64,000 bases of DNA from UBA8524 sp964215915 (GCA_964215915.1 CAXPEB010000059.1:62001-126000); one strand, 5' to 3'. Shown: positions 27,401-36,217, numbered from the stretch's first letter. Translations and numbers: made by a program. The notes: a model not told the origin generated them from the letters alone.

Positions 27401-30400
27401 GACCCCTTACCTCTCACACTATCTGAATACCACAAACAAGGTGGTATCGGGGTTGAACCAGGGCTGGTACCGCTTGGTTACCGGTACTTACCAGCAACAA
27501 ATGCTGTTTGTAGACAGTATTTATATCGATACCAATACGCTTAATTTCCTTCGTATTGATCTTACAGGCAACACCCCTCCCCCGGAAGTCTGGTCAACCA
27601 TGCAGTATCATTATTTCAAAACGATACAACGTTATGGAACCGGAAGGCTTCAACTCTATGATGCCTACGGAGCCAGAAGGGAGTTGAAAGGGGAAAGCAA
27701 AGCGGGTGAAGTAAGTGGCTGGGTTAGCATCAACCTGCAAACCGTGTCAAATGCCTCTATTGTCTGGATCAACCTGAATGGCAAGGACCGGTATATCTGC
27801 CGAAGCAATTCACAAGGGTATTTCAACCATTATGACATGGAACCCGGGAGATACCTGGCCCAGGTGATCGGGCCATCCCGCAATATTTTCTTTGCCAGTG
27901 AAATTGAACTGAAGCCGGGGACCATGCATGAGGTCATGCTAAACTGTATCACGGATACGAGCTTGCGTCACCGGGCCATGACCCAGAGCAACCTGCGGAG
28001 ATTTTCCACCAAACCCGGAGCCTATACCGATTCCGAAGGAAACTTCGCCAACCTTCAGGGAGAAATCAAAGACAGAGAGCAAAACAAGCCGCTTCCCGGA
28101 GTCCGCATCCTGGTTTCCAAAAACGGGGTGATCGTAGGTGGCGACGTTACCGACCACAACGGCCAATACCACATCTGCTGCCTGAAACCAGGTACATACG
28201 ATGTCAGTTTCAACCTCATCGGCTTCCAATCGGAACGGTATACCGGTGTGGAACTGAAGGAAGGAAAAACCTTACAATTGGATCAGCATCTTAAAGTCAA
28301 TGACCGACGTTATGAGGACATTGAAGTAACCGAAGAAGTGGCTCTTGGCAGTATTCGGTCCGATGCCATTTCACCAAGCCAAACGTACAACACAACGGAG
28401 AACATCCAGGTTTTAGGGGCAAAAGCCGAACGTCTTGTTTATAAAATGAACGCCATGCAGATCCAGGTAAACGGCAAGGCCGACAAGAACACCAACAAAG
28501 AAGTAGCGGGTATCGAGGAAGGTATCGATGAGAAAAAGCGGCTGGATGAGATCCGTATGGATGAAGAAGCCAACGATGTTCGTGAAGATTTCAGGACCAA
28601 TGCTTTCTGGGTTCCCAACCTGGTTACCAATAAAGAAGGAAAAACAGCCTTTACTTATACCCTGCCCGGAGACCAGACCCAGTGGGTAAACTACCTGGTG
28701 GCCATCGACAAAAACCGGAATACCGGACTGAATACCTCCTACACGCGATCTTATAAACCCGTATCTGCTTCCCTGGCTGTGCCGGAGTTTCTGCGGACGG
28801 AAGACAGTATTCATATCCGGGGAAAAGTAAGAAACCTAACTGGAGACACGCTTCCCGTAGCATTGCAAATGGATTTCCGGAATACCAACACCTGGGATGG
28901 CTCCCTGCTTAACTACAACAGCGAAGTCAGCATACCCATGTTCTACCGGGAAAACTGGCCCATCCGTGTACAGCAATACGGAAGTGGCGACAGCCTGGAC
29001 ATGAAATATGCCCTCGATTACCAGGGGTATCGCGACGGGGAGCGGAGAAAAGTCCCGATAAAGAACAACTTGGTATTCCGCAGGAAAGTAAAGAGCCGCA
29101 TCCTTGCCAAAGGAGAAAGGGTACAATTTCCCTCCTCCTCCGCTATGAAAAGAACCATACGGATCAACAGCGGTTTGCAGGACCTTATCCTGGAAGAAAT
29201 CAATGCGTTGAAGAGTTATGGATACGGTTGTACGGAACAAACCGCCTCTCGTTTGGTAGCATTACTGCGCGAAAAACAACTGAAAGCAGCCATCAAAACA
29301 CCGTTTGACGGTGAGAAGGATATCCTTTCTTCTATCAAAAGACTGGAAGATTTCCAGAACCGCGACGGTTCCTGGGGATGGTGGAAAGGGAGTTCGGCAG
29401 ACTTCAACCTCACCCGTTACGTGGCAGAGGCCCTAATGCTGGCGGATGAAGAAGGTTTCCGGGTAAAAAGTCATAAGCGCGGAGTGGGTTACCTGATCAA
29501 TCATTATCAGATGCTGGACTATTCCCAGAAGCTCCAGACGCTGATCCTGGCGGATGAACTGGGGATGAAGCTGGATTATGACGCTGAGATACGGCACTAC
29601 GACAGTCTGAACCTGAATCTGGAAGCGTACATGAGTCTTTGCCAGCTTAAGCTGAAAAGAGGAATGCCTGCAGACCTTAACCGGGTGAAGGGGGTACTTA
29701 AACGCGACGCGCAAGGTTATCTGTATGTGGATGCTCCGAGCACCTGGGGCTTTAATTCAAGAATCCTGAAACTGACTTTGCAGGCCTACGAGCTTTTCCG
29801 CTCTGCCGATTTGTTTGCCGAAGAACGTGTGCTCATGAAAAAAGGCATCTTCTCGAAACTTGGATATATCAGCCGCAATACCTTTGAACGGGCAGCTATC
29901 CTCAATACCCTGAGCAAGGAGGTTATCGAAACCAACGGTGGGTTGGTAAATGTCAGTATGAACGGGCAGGAATACCATTCACCGGTTGAAATAAATCCGG
30001 AGAACGGAGTGATCAACATTACCAATACCGGTGAAGAGGTTTCGGTTATATTGATTGAGGAATACGAAGACCCGGCACAACTCCCACAGTATTCAGGCAT
30101 TTCGCTTCACAGTTCTGTTCTGGGCAGCTCCGGTGAAATCAGCGAAGTGGAATATGGCAAAACCTGCCGCTTACAGGTAAAGGTATCCAACAGCGAATAC
30201 CGGCATTACCTGGTGATGGAGGTACCGGTTCCTTCAGGCTTCCAGATACTTAACAAAATAGAGCGAAGCGGCTATGAAGTAGCCCGGGAGTACTACCCTG
30301 ACCGCATCGTGCTTTACTTCGAACGACTTCCCAAGGGCAACTATGTCTACACCTTTGACCTGTTACCCCAGTTCAACGGGAAATTCCAGCTCATGCCTGC

Positions 30401-30476
30401 TTTTATGGAAGACATGTATATGCCGGAATATTTCGGAATGGAACGGAAACAGTGGATACGGGTGGTGCCTGAATAA
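24459..30476 (+). CDS. Giant alpha-2-macroglobulin family protein with CarboxypepD_reg-like insert
   Basis: 2005 residues; signal peptide 1-19 (ending TVHA) without a lipobox Cys, unlike YfhM-type bacterial A2M lipoproteins. MG-type beta domains fill the first ~1150 residues. A carboxypeptidase-regulatory-like domain lies at about 1195-1280 (KPLPGVRILV ... GTYDVSFNLIGF). The A2M core begins near 1383 (WVPNLVTN..., PGDQTQWVNYLVAID). The thioester motif is present as C1591-T-E-Q1594, so the Cys and Gln needed for the bond are kept, within an alpha/alpha toroid (about 1575-1850), then a receptor-like C-terminal domain. Probably traps foreign proteases at the envelope. No penicillin-binding protein 1C gene, its usual partner in proteobacteria, is adjacent. 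Confidence 0.9.
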   Translation: MKKLPLFFVLLLSVLTVHAKETPALPGYYYFFPLEESIALNYHETGNLPEDFWHTHRASDSIKLGTNPSVYLQHTRQSGYFLVVSYAYTGPSYQFLNIPFAEIRIQRFDDEWRIYAYDSTGFPENTRFETEKHQYPYDKDCGCIRIGKKKFPEGTNTLRSGNRFQLLGEQDFYQASGNGRVRQRLFGWIGKLFRFNWHRNRTQFEPGFIVLNQSEYRHLDSFHAKAFLIDKKGKAYEGPVKVSIRNTQQNGKYFYYEADAIRYGDGAYGFNWRIPDSLQLDRQYSIRFSAVKRQGVYKDQSFKVTHYTFQDVQVSIRAHSNYLLPEDSNWIVASALDRNGIPLYGARIRLRYSLRNFGTAYIPMVSFPDSFQRLMKDTSLYLLPEKENWIRMDTSMLPLLDQTLMVYAEITTEDGQTFGQNLSFQRTRSLEEYSYRYEGKSMVLEYLFNKRSTKSDTVTLTLKDHFYNEIQERQVCLPFRLEDVQRYSYIEAKKRDGNRVISVYQQYSHPRVGGTKTLDSLYLQLHDHESLNLHWEVYYDKKFILSGELDSLAIPLKGDEPVIIVYRYNQGRNLYLKQQLILPRTSELTILHNLPDLAYPGKKVAVEVEVRDFHRKRVQGANLTGVSINTQMPVITPPYVPYYGPITSELFPQHEKAISWKTYYPRNQLAKDTAVYRNMELERILHYRLYQNPNAIHSESIPSQTGATELQVVMYEADQPCAPKELWIDGELRLQAFSNVLQRNVFLVKGGYHAIKLKGQSYYVELDSFLVEENKKNLLGINTYALPNAKGVRWDRIEPAYEEQEVQAMEEHFLFLSHNTSQASYIVHEGVALEVPVAGQVSNNMARYSAVGPLKEGLVEWLRKDTVIRFYYNPELVYQWTHNKLYTYKKEFFSASVPQIDTRHFQDLPALTKSIILEQWRIEDSIAALNKPVIPYNHNRYRSGQNFDNYYPGYRGNATLFIQQAPEFPINYNFIWLENLETPYLSHYLNTTNKVVSGLNQGWYRLVTGTYQQQMLFVDSIYIDTNTLNFLRIDLTGNTPPPEVWSTMQYHYFKTIQRYGTGRLQLYDAYGARRELKGESKAGEVSGWVSINLQTVSNASIVWINLNGKDRYICRSNSQGYFNHYDMEPGRYLAQVIGPSRNIFFASEIELKPGTMHEVMLNCITDTSLRHRAMTQSNLRRFSTKPGAYTDSEGNFANLQGEIKDREQNKPLPGVRILVSKNGVIVGGDVTDHNGQYHICCLKPGTYDVSFNLIGFQSERYTGVELKEGKTLQLDQHLKVNDRRYEDIEVTEEVALGSIRSDAISPSQTYNTTENIQVLGAKAERLVYKMNAMQIQVNGKADKNTNKEVAGIEEGIDEKKRLDEIRMDEEANDVREDFRTNAFWVPNLVTNKEGKTAFTYTLPGDQTQWVNYLVAIDKNRNTGLNTSYTRSYKPVSASLAVPEFLRTEDSIHIRGKVRNLTGDTLPVALQMDFRNTNTWDGSLLNYNSEVSIPMFYRENWPIRVQQYGSGDSLDMKYALDYQGYRDGERRKVPIKNNLVFRRKVKSRILAKGERVQFPSSSAMKRTIRINSGLQDLILEEINALKSYGYGCTEQTASRLVALLREKQLKAAIKTPFDGEKDILSSIKRLEDFQNRDGSWGWWKGSSADFNLTRYVAEALMLADEEGFRVKSHKRGVGYLINHYQMLDYSQKLQTLILADELGMKLDYDAEIRHYDSLNLNLEAYMSLCQLKLKRGMPADLNRVKGVLKRDAQGYLYVDAPSTWGFNSRILKLTLQAYELFRSADLFAEERVLMKKGIFSKLGYISRNTFERAAILNTLSKEVIETNGGLVNVSMNGQEYHSPVEINPENGVINITNTGEEVSVILIEEYEDPAQLPQYSGISLHSSVLGSSGEISEVEYGKTCRLQVKVSNSEYRHYLVMEVPVPSGFQILNKIERSGYEVAREYYPDRIVLYFERLPKGNYVYTFDLLPQFNGKFQLMPAFMEDMYMPEYFGMERKQWIRVVPE

Positions 30477-30511
30477 AACTATTGCCTTTACTGTCCCCTT
30501 TTGCTCAGCCT

Positions 30512-31070
30512 CCCCCGGTTGAAGCCCCGGGATTTATCACATCTCAATGTCCCCGGGTTAAAACCCGGGGCTATTTCCATCCATAAACCACCTGATCTAC
30601 CGCAACCCATTCCCCCGGGATTTATCATGGGGACTCTCATTCCTCAATATCCCCCCGGGTTAAAACCCGGGGCTACCTTCATCCATAAACCAACATATCT
30701 ACCACAACCCATTCCCCCGGGATTTATCCCGGGGACTCAACCTCCTCAATATCCCCCCGGGTTAAAACCTGGGGCTATTTCCATCCATAAACCAACTGGA
30801 CTACCACAATTCTTTCCCCCAGATTTATCCGGGGACTCCCATTCCTCAACATCTCCCCGGGTTAAAACCCGGGGCTACTTCCATCCATAAACCACCTGAT
30901 CTACCACAACTCTTTCCCCCGGGATTTATCCCGGGAACTCAACCGCCTCAATACCTCCCCGGGTTAAAACCTGGGGCTACCTTCATCCATAAACCAACAT
31001 ATCTACCGCAACCCATTCCCCCGGGATTTATCCCGGGGACTCAACCACCTCGACATCTCCCCGGGACTCA
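30512..31070. repeat. Tandem REP-like palindromic array (about 102-base unit)
   Basis: Between the A2M gene and the kinase gene. The anchor string CCATAAACCA recurs at 30581, 30683, 30785, 30885 and 30987 (spacings 102, 102, 100, 102). Each unit holds two GC-rich palindromes: CCCCGGGTT-AA-AACCCGGGG and CCCCGGGAT-TT-ATCCCGGGG, joined by conserved spacers. About five and a half units are present. A spurious open frame (30501-30890) runs through it with a proline-rich repetitive translation. The rest of the 700-base gap (31071-31175) holds the kinase upstream region. Confidence 0.9.
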
Positions 31071-31088
31071 TATTTCACCGACAATCCA

Positions 31089-31118
31089 CCCGTTCATTCG
31101 TAAAAGCTACACGCTTAT
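31089..31118 (+). promoter_or_regulatory. Candidate LytTR-type operator upstream of the kinase gene
   Basis: CCCGTTCAT at 31089-31097 and CACGCTTAT at 31110-31118, 21 bases start to start with the 12-base spacer typical of LytTR sites. The second half-site deviates in the GTT core. It is 57 bases upstream of the kinase ATG, suggesting autoregulation by the LytTR protein encoded downstream. Confidence 0.45.
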
Positions 31119-31175
31119 CCATTCCTTAGAATGAAAACAGGAGAAAATGCCGCCAATGTGTAATTTCCGGCAGGA

Positions 31176-34100
31176 ATGGGGACAAGACAATTCATGTTAT
31201 CCCGGTTATATAGCCTGACCGGGACACTCATTTTGATGGCAGGTCTGTTGCTCCCGGGCAAAGTGCCTGCCCAGGAAAATCTGTTCAATGTACAGCATTT
31301 CACCAGCCGTGACGGGCTTCACGATCTTGTGGTGAACAACATGGTTACGGATGCAAGTGGAGTGCTTTGGGTGGGTACCGATAACGGGCTCTATCGTTAT
31401 GTAAATGGTCGATTCGAGCTCTTCCATGAGGAGTCGGAGCCGTTCCATCTTGCCGGTCACAATGTGTCAAGCCTGCTCCTTGATTCAAAAGGTCGCATAT
31501 GGGTAGGCGACCGGCTCAAGGGAATCAGTGTGATCGATCCGCAAAAAGGCACAGCGGAAATCATTCCGAACCTAGGGCCTGATGCACTATTCTCGGGAAG
31601 AGAAGTTGATGAAATGCTCGAATCTCCTGACGGGCATATCTGGGCTTCCATCTTTCCCAACCAGATCATCGAATTCAGCCCGGAACTGAAACCGCTCAAT
31701 ACCTATACCTTCCACCCGGCCTCGTTAAAAGAAGGGAATCAGCAGGTGATGGGCCTCGGGTTGGCACCGGATGAATCGATTCTTTTTTTCACCTTCTGGG
31801 AAGGTACTTACCGTATCCGCAGAGACCATAACGACTTTGAAAGACTGGACTGGTTCACTCCCGATACCATTGTTCGCCCGTGTTATAATGCGCATATCCG
31901 GAAGATCAATAGCACACAGGCCTTACTCGAATACAATTCCACCTACGTGTTGGTGGATTTTGCCACCCGAAAGACACGGATCATGGCCGTTACCGATTCC
32001 TACGTCATGCAGGAAAGTGTTTGTAACCGGGACAAAACAGGAAAATACTGGTTTTTAAAATACCCCCATATCCTCCAATTTTCCGCAGAAGGAGACCTGC
32101 TCACCCACTACCGCGTACAGCTTCCCCGCTCCTTGCATTACCAGCACTTCGAACATAAGAATGCCTGGATAGACGATTCGTATATAGCCTGGTTCGGTAC
32201 CAACCTGGGTATGTTAAAGGTGGACCTGAAACGACAAAGCTTCAAAAAACTGACTTCCGGTACAGAGAGCCATCCGCTTATCTGCGATTATACCCGCTAT
32301 ATCCGGTCGGTTCAGGATACTACGTTACTTCTGGGTTTTGTCGACTGCAACTATTTCGATGTAATACGGGTAAATCGGGAAAAAGGCCCGATAAGCGTTG
32401 AACACCATCCATTGCCACTTAGTGAGGCTTTTGGAGCCGAATACAGGTTGCGCAGCAACTATATGCTGCCCAGCACCAGGTATGGAAGGTATATTGCCAC
32501 GTACAACGGAATCTTCCGGCAAGACAATCCCTCTGCTATTCCCCGCCATCTCAACCCGGTTTCGGGACCGGATCAAGAGGACAATATGATATGGACCATT
32601 CTGGAACTGGATCCGGAAAGGTTTCTGTTGGGTAGCCGGCAGGCCGGACTCTTTCTGTATTTCCCGGCAAAAAACACAATCAGCCCGCTTAAGATCAATG
32701 TGATCAACGGGGAATGGATTCCTTCAACGGGTATCTGGTCAAATTTTACCGATTCACGGGGACACCGGTTCCTGCAGACCTCCGAAGGGCTGTATCGGCT
32801 TCTTTCCGTTGAAGGCCAGACGGCTAACCTGGAATTTGTGGAGATGATTGGGCATTACTCCGTTTGGTCCATGACCGAAGCACAAAACGGAGAATATTGG
32901 GTGGGAACCGTGGAAGAAGGCCTGTTTGTACTTGATCCAAACCTCAAAACGGTCAATCGTTTCAGTTTTACGAACGGATTAAAAACCGCAACCATAACGA
33001 ACGTAATCCGCGACCAGCGTAACCGGATCTGGGTGAGCTCCACTCATAAGTTGTATTGTATTGATCCGGATAAAAGGAAAATAATACGGGAATTCGGGGT
33101 AAAAGACGGAATCATTGATGGCGGTTTCAATCAGCGCTCGGTAGCAATGGATGTCTTCGGGCGCTTGTATTTCGGAACCAAAAACGGGGTGATCTATTTC
33201 CAACCCGACGAAGCCCTGGAAGCTTACCCTCAGTTGGAGTACCGCTCCTTCCTGCTGTTTTCTATGACCGATGAGCAGGGAAACCTCAGCCGCAGGGGCG
33301 TCAATTCCCCTATCCGACTGGAAGCTGACAAACGGAACCTGTCGCTGGAACCCATTGTAGCCGATTATACCCACGAATCCGATAATGCCTATCGCTACCG
33401 CCTTAGCGGATTTGAGCGGAACTGGAACGAGCTGAAATCGTCCCAACCCAGGATTACTTACCTGAACCTGCCACCCGGTAATTATACCCTGGAAGTGGAA
33501 GGTTTCAATGCACAAGGCAACAAAACACTGAACAGCCTCAAGATTCCGGTTTCCGTTGACGCCCGTTACTGGGAAACCACCTGGTTCCTGGTACTGCTGG
33601 TTTGTATTCTGGCCGGTATCCTGATCAGCATTATTTACCTCAAACTGAGCAATTCACGCTATTCACAGAAGTTGCTGGAATCCCAACTGGACTCCCTCCG
33701 CTCCCAGATGAACCCACACTTCTTCTTCAATGCCCTGAATTCCATACAGGACTTCATCTTCCACCGCGAACGTGAAAAGGCCAGTAACTACATGTCGGGG
33801 TTTGCCAAATTGCTGCGCAACATTCTCGACAACTCCGGTCGTAATTTTATCAGCCTGGAAGAAGAGGAACGCCTTCTCCGTCAATACCTTCAGCTGGAAT
33901 CCCTGCGCTTTGACGGTTTGCTGAATTGGGAGATTGTGGTAGATCCGGATATCCGGAAATCGGAAGTGACCTTGCCGAGTATGCTGGTTCAGCCCCTGAT
34001 CGAAAATGCGATCAAACACGGATTGAGCCCGAAAAGAAGGGATATGCGGTTACGCATTCATTTTTATGAAACAGGGAAAAGCCTGCACTGTGAGGTCACG

Positions 34101-34289
34101 GATAACGGGGTTGGGCGCAGCGTTTCAGAAGGAAACTCCGTTCATATATCCAAGGGGCTTTCGATAATTAACCGGCGACTCTCCCTGCTGGGCAAAAAAA
34201 GACGCAAGCGGATGAATATGGAAATAAGTGACCTGAAGGACCATACCGGGCAACCAATCGGAACCAAAGTACATCTAAAATTTAACTGA
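31176..34289 (+). CDS. Beta-propeller sensor histidine kinase (LytS/YehU-type His_kinase)
   Basis: 1037 residues. A signal peptide (either the Met at 31176 or the Met seven codons on can start it, ending VPAQ) leads into two seven-bladed-type Reg_prop propellers (about 35-690, blades such as SGVLWVGTDNGLY, KGRIWVGD, RNRIWVSS), a Y_Y_Y domain (about 705-785), one transmembrane helix (about 800-822) and a cytosolic His_kinase domain of the PF06580 type with the phospho-acceptor H848 in MNPHFFFNALNS and an ATPase domain (LVQPLIENAIKHGL). It senses an extracellular or periplasmic ligand and signals to the LytTR regulator whose gene begins 10 bases later. Confidence 0.93.
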   Translation: MGTRQFMLSRLYSLTGTLILMAGLLLPGKVPAQENLFNVQHFTSRDGLHDLVVNNMVTDASGVLWVGTDNGLYRYVNGRFELFHEESEPFHLAGHNVSSLLLDSKGRIWVGDRLKGISVIDPQKGTAEIIPNLGPDALFSGREVDEMLESPDGHIWASIFPNQIIEFSPELKPLNTYTFHPASLKEGNQQVMGLGLAPDESILFFTFWEGTYRIRRDHNDFERLDWFTPDTIVRPCYNAHIRKINSTQALLEYNSTYVLVDFATRKTRIMAVTDSYVMQESVCNRDKTGKYWFLKYPHILQFSAEGDLLTHYRVQLPRSLHYQHFEHKNAWIDDSYIAWFGTNLGMLKVDLKRQSFKKLTSGTESHPLICDYTRYIRSVQDTTLLLGFVDCNYFDVIRVNREKGPISVEHHPLPLSEAFGAEYRLRSNYMLPSTRYGRYIATYNGIFRQDNPSAIPRHLNPVSGPDQEDNMIWTILELDPERFLLGSRQAGLFLYFPAKNTISPLKINVINGEWIPSTGIWSNFTDSRGHRFLQTSEGLYRLLSVEGQTANLEFVEMIGHYSVWSMTEAQNGEYWVGTVEEGLFVLDPNLKTVNRFSFTNGLKTATITNVIRDQRNRIWVSSTHKLYCIDPDKRKIIREFGVKDGIIDGGFNQRSVAMDVFGRLYFGTKNGVIYFQPDEALEAYPQLEYRSFLLFSMTDEQGNLSRRGVNSPIRLEADKRNLSLEPIVADYTHESDNAYRYRLSGFERNWNELKSSQPRITYLNLPPGNYTLEVEGFNAQGNKTLNSLKIPVSVDARYWETTWFLVLLVCILAGILISIIYLKLSNSRYSQKLLESQLDSLRSQMNPHFFFNALNSIQDFIFHREREKASNYMSGFAKLLRNILDNSGRNFISLEEEERLLRQYLQLESLRFDGLLNWEIVVDPDIRKSEVTLPSMLVQPLIENAIKHGLSPKRRDMRLRIHFYETGKSLHCEVTDNGVGRSVSEGNSVHISKGLSIINRRLSLLGKKRRKRMNMEISDLKDHTGQPIGTKVHLKFN

Positions 34290-34299
34290 ACCTGTTCCC

Positions 34300-35031
34300 A
34301 TGATCCCTATCAAAACGCTTGTAATCGAAGATGAGCCCAGAAGCAGAAACCTGCTTAAAGGCATGATCCGTGAATTCTGTCCGGAACTTAGTCTTGTCGG
34401 TGAAGCGGAAGACATTGATTCCGCCAGTAAATCGATACGTGAATTCCGGCCCGAACTTCTCTTTCTGGACGTTAACCTGTTCGGGTCCCCCAGCCTTAGT
34501 TTGCTTGACCGCCTGGGTACCGACCAGTGCCAGGTAGTATTCACAACGGCCTACGATCATTACGCACTTGATGCTTTTAAGTATGACGCCTGCGACTTCC
34601 TGCTGAAGCCTATTGGTCCCAGCGACCTGAAATCAGCGGTTTCCAAAGTACAGCGTAGAATTGCCGGCGACCGGGGCCATGAACACCCCACAATGGATCC
34701 CGACATGCGCAGGCTGGCCCTTCCTACCCTGCACGGTTATGTGATGCGGGAAGTGGATGAGATCCTGTACATCAAGGCCGAAGGGAATTATAGCCTGATC
34801 CATTTCAAAGGAAATAATTCCATTCTCGTATCAAAAAGCATCCAGCATTTTGAAGAGACCCTGAGTACGGATCAATTCTTCCGTCTGCACAAATCGTATA
34901 TCGTCAACCTGAAAGAGATCCGGAAATACAACAAAGGACGCGGAGGGCAGGTAATTATGGATGATTCAACCCTTATCCCCGTAGCCAGTCGGCGTAAGGA
35001 GGAGTTTCTCTCCCGCATTCAGTTTTTGTAA
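34300..35031 (+). CDS. LytTR-family response regulator
   Basis: 243 residues. Receiver domain 1-120 with acidic pocket D11/E12, phospho-acceptor D57 (LLFLDVNLF), T81 region (FTTAYD) and K102 region (LLKPI). The LytTR DNA-binding domain covers about 145-243 (EILYIKAEGNYSLIHF, FFRLHKSYIVNL). LytTR proteins bind pairs of nine-base direct repeats about two helical turns apart; three such pairs are visible in this window, one directly behind this gene. Forms an operon with the upstream kinase. Confidence 0.95.
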   Translation: MIPIKTLVIEDEPRSRNLLKGMIREFCPELSLVGEAEDIDSASKSIREFRPELLFLDVNLFGSPSLSLLDRLGTDQCQVVFTTAYDHYALDAFKYDACDFLLKPIGPSDLKSAVSKVQRRIAGDRGHEHPTMDPDMRRLALPTLHGYVMREVDEILYIKAEGNYSLIHFKGNNSILVSKSIQHFEETLSTDQFFRLHKSYIVNLKEIRKYNKGRGGQVIMDDSTLIPVASRRKEEFLSRIQFL

Positions 35032-35040
35032 TCCTTAAAA

Positions 35041-35070
35041 CACGTTCATGAAAAATACCGTCACGTTCAT
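35041..35070 (+). promoter_or_regulatory. Candidate LytTR operator (perfect direct repeat pair)
   Basis: The 12-mer CACGTTCATGAA is repeated exactly at 35041-35052 and 35062-35073, 21 bases apart. The nine-base core CACGTTCAT agrees with the LytTR half-site pattern at all positions but the first, and the 12-base spacer is the classical one. It begins ten bases after the LytTR regulator stop. Confidence 0.6.
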
Positions 35071-35103
35071 GAATTCATATAAGGAAAATGTGCTCTCAAA
35101 AGA

Positions 35104-35215
35104 TACCTTGGAACCGACGAATGAAAGGAAAGGCTGCGTGTTCTACCAAAACGCGCTTCAACCTCATTTGCGATCTGCTCACATTTATTAGCTCCCAAGC
35201 GGGGGCTTTTTTTTT
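35104..35215 (+). ncRNA. Possible small RNA between LytTR operator and terminator
   Basis: A degenerate -7 box TACCTTG (35104-35110) lies 34 bases behind the LytTR direct repeats; about 100 bases later comes an intrinsic terminator. No plausible ORF lies between. The segment contains the string CTACCAAAACGC and GATCTGCT, which recur together in the intergenic region near 44890-44935. It could equally be only the 3' untranslated region of the regulator mRNA. Confidence 0.3.
35190..35215 (+). terminator. Intrinsic terminator
   Basis: AGCTCCC / GGGGGCT stem (one G-T pair), short AAGC loop, then nine T residues. Ends plus-strand transcription before the convergent gene at 35228. Confidence 0.8.
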
Positions 35216-35227
35216 GACCGGAATTGG

Positions 35228-36217
35228 TCACTCTCTTTCTTCCAATAGCTTACCGAAGTTGGAATAAACGTCAATATAATCATACTCGAAACGGTTCATC
35301 CAGCAACTCAGAATCCCGCTGGTGAAGACGGTACCACTATTTTTAATTTCCTGCATTCTTTCGGTGGCCTTTTCACCGGGGAAGTAAGCTCCATTTTCTT
35401 CCAGGTAATGAAGGGCTGAGGTTGCAAATACTCTCCCCGAAGCAAGCGGCGAATACAATAGCTTTTCAAGAAGCTCCGTTTTTTTGTTCTCCACCAGATG
35501 ACGGATATGGCCGAATGCAGGGCTCCAGTATCCTTCCGTAACATGCATGGGAGACATGAAGTAAGAACGTAAGGCACTGTAATCAGAAAAAAACAGCAGC
35601 GCTTCGGTATCCTTGTTTCCCTCTTCTTTTATGAGTGAGTGCAGGTAAAAATCGGGATGCCGGTTTCGGTATCCGGCAATATTGTACGGATAAAGGGTGA
35701 GGTTCTCAGCATACCCGTAATCACAGAACAACGGGACCTGCACCAAGGGCAAAAAACGGCTCCCGATCAGTTCCGCATAGTTGGACAGGTATTGATTGAT
35801 TCTTAATACCCGGTTACCGTAATGCAGGATTTCAAAACACATAGAACCGTATCCCCCATACAAGGTATACCGAATCAGTTTCAGGCTGTCGCCCAGGTCA
35901 TCCTGAACCATAACCGCATTGCCCTTACCATTAAGCAGGTTAGGGAGCAACAGGATGAGACTATCCAGTGTCGATCCGTACGCCGGTACCCGGTTGAAAA
36001 TGGACTCTATTCGTTCGGCATCCATTTGTATCCAGGCTTCCTCCAGCGGCCTTTCCCGTATGCTGTCCTGATAATGCAGACAGGAAACCGAGAACGGTTT
36101 TCGCAAAGATTCACTACCTCTCGGTTCGGTACCCTGTCCATATGCGGAAATACCCGCTACCAGGCAAATTGCCATTAGCCAGGTTTTCCTTATCAGAGCC
36201 AGATTCAGATTCTTCAT
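35228..36217 (-). CDS. Exported protein of unknown function
   Basis: 329 residues with a signal peptide (about 1-28, ending SAYGQ). The mature part is mostly mixed alpha/beta with no motif I recognise; it has regions dense in Tyr (NLTLYPYNIAGYRNRHPDFYLH) and a helical C-terminal half. No T9SS sorting motif and no lipobox. Convergent with the LytTR operon and divergent from the lipoprotein at 36397. Function unknown. Confidence 0.65.
   Translation of the reverse strand: MKNLNLALIRKTWLMAICLVAGISAYGQGTEPRGSESLRKPFSVSCLHYQDSIRERPLEEAWIQMDAERIESIFNRVPAYGSTLDSLILLLPNLLNGKGNAVMVQDDLGDSLKLIRYTLYGGYGSMCFEILHYGNRVLRINQYLSNYAELIGSRFLPLVQVPLFCDYGYAENLTLYPYNIAGYRNRHPDFYLHSLIKEEGNKDTEALLFFSDYSALRSYFMSPMHVTEGYWSPAFGHIRHLVENKKTELLEKLLYSPLASGRVFATSALHYLEENGAYFPGEKATERMQEIKNSGTVFTSGILSCWMNRFEYDYIDVYSNFGKLLEERE

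Noticed and set aside
30501..30890. Open frame of 129 codons with a proline-rich repetitive translation
   Set aside because: It is the translation of the tandem palindromic repeats; period, composition and lack of a start signal argue against a gene.
30512..31070. CRISPR array
   Set aside because: Unit is about 102 bases, spacers are conserved rather than unique, and no cas genes are present.
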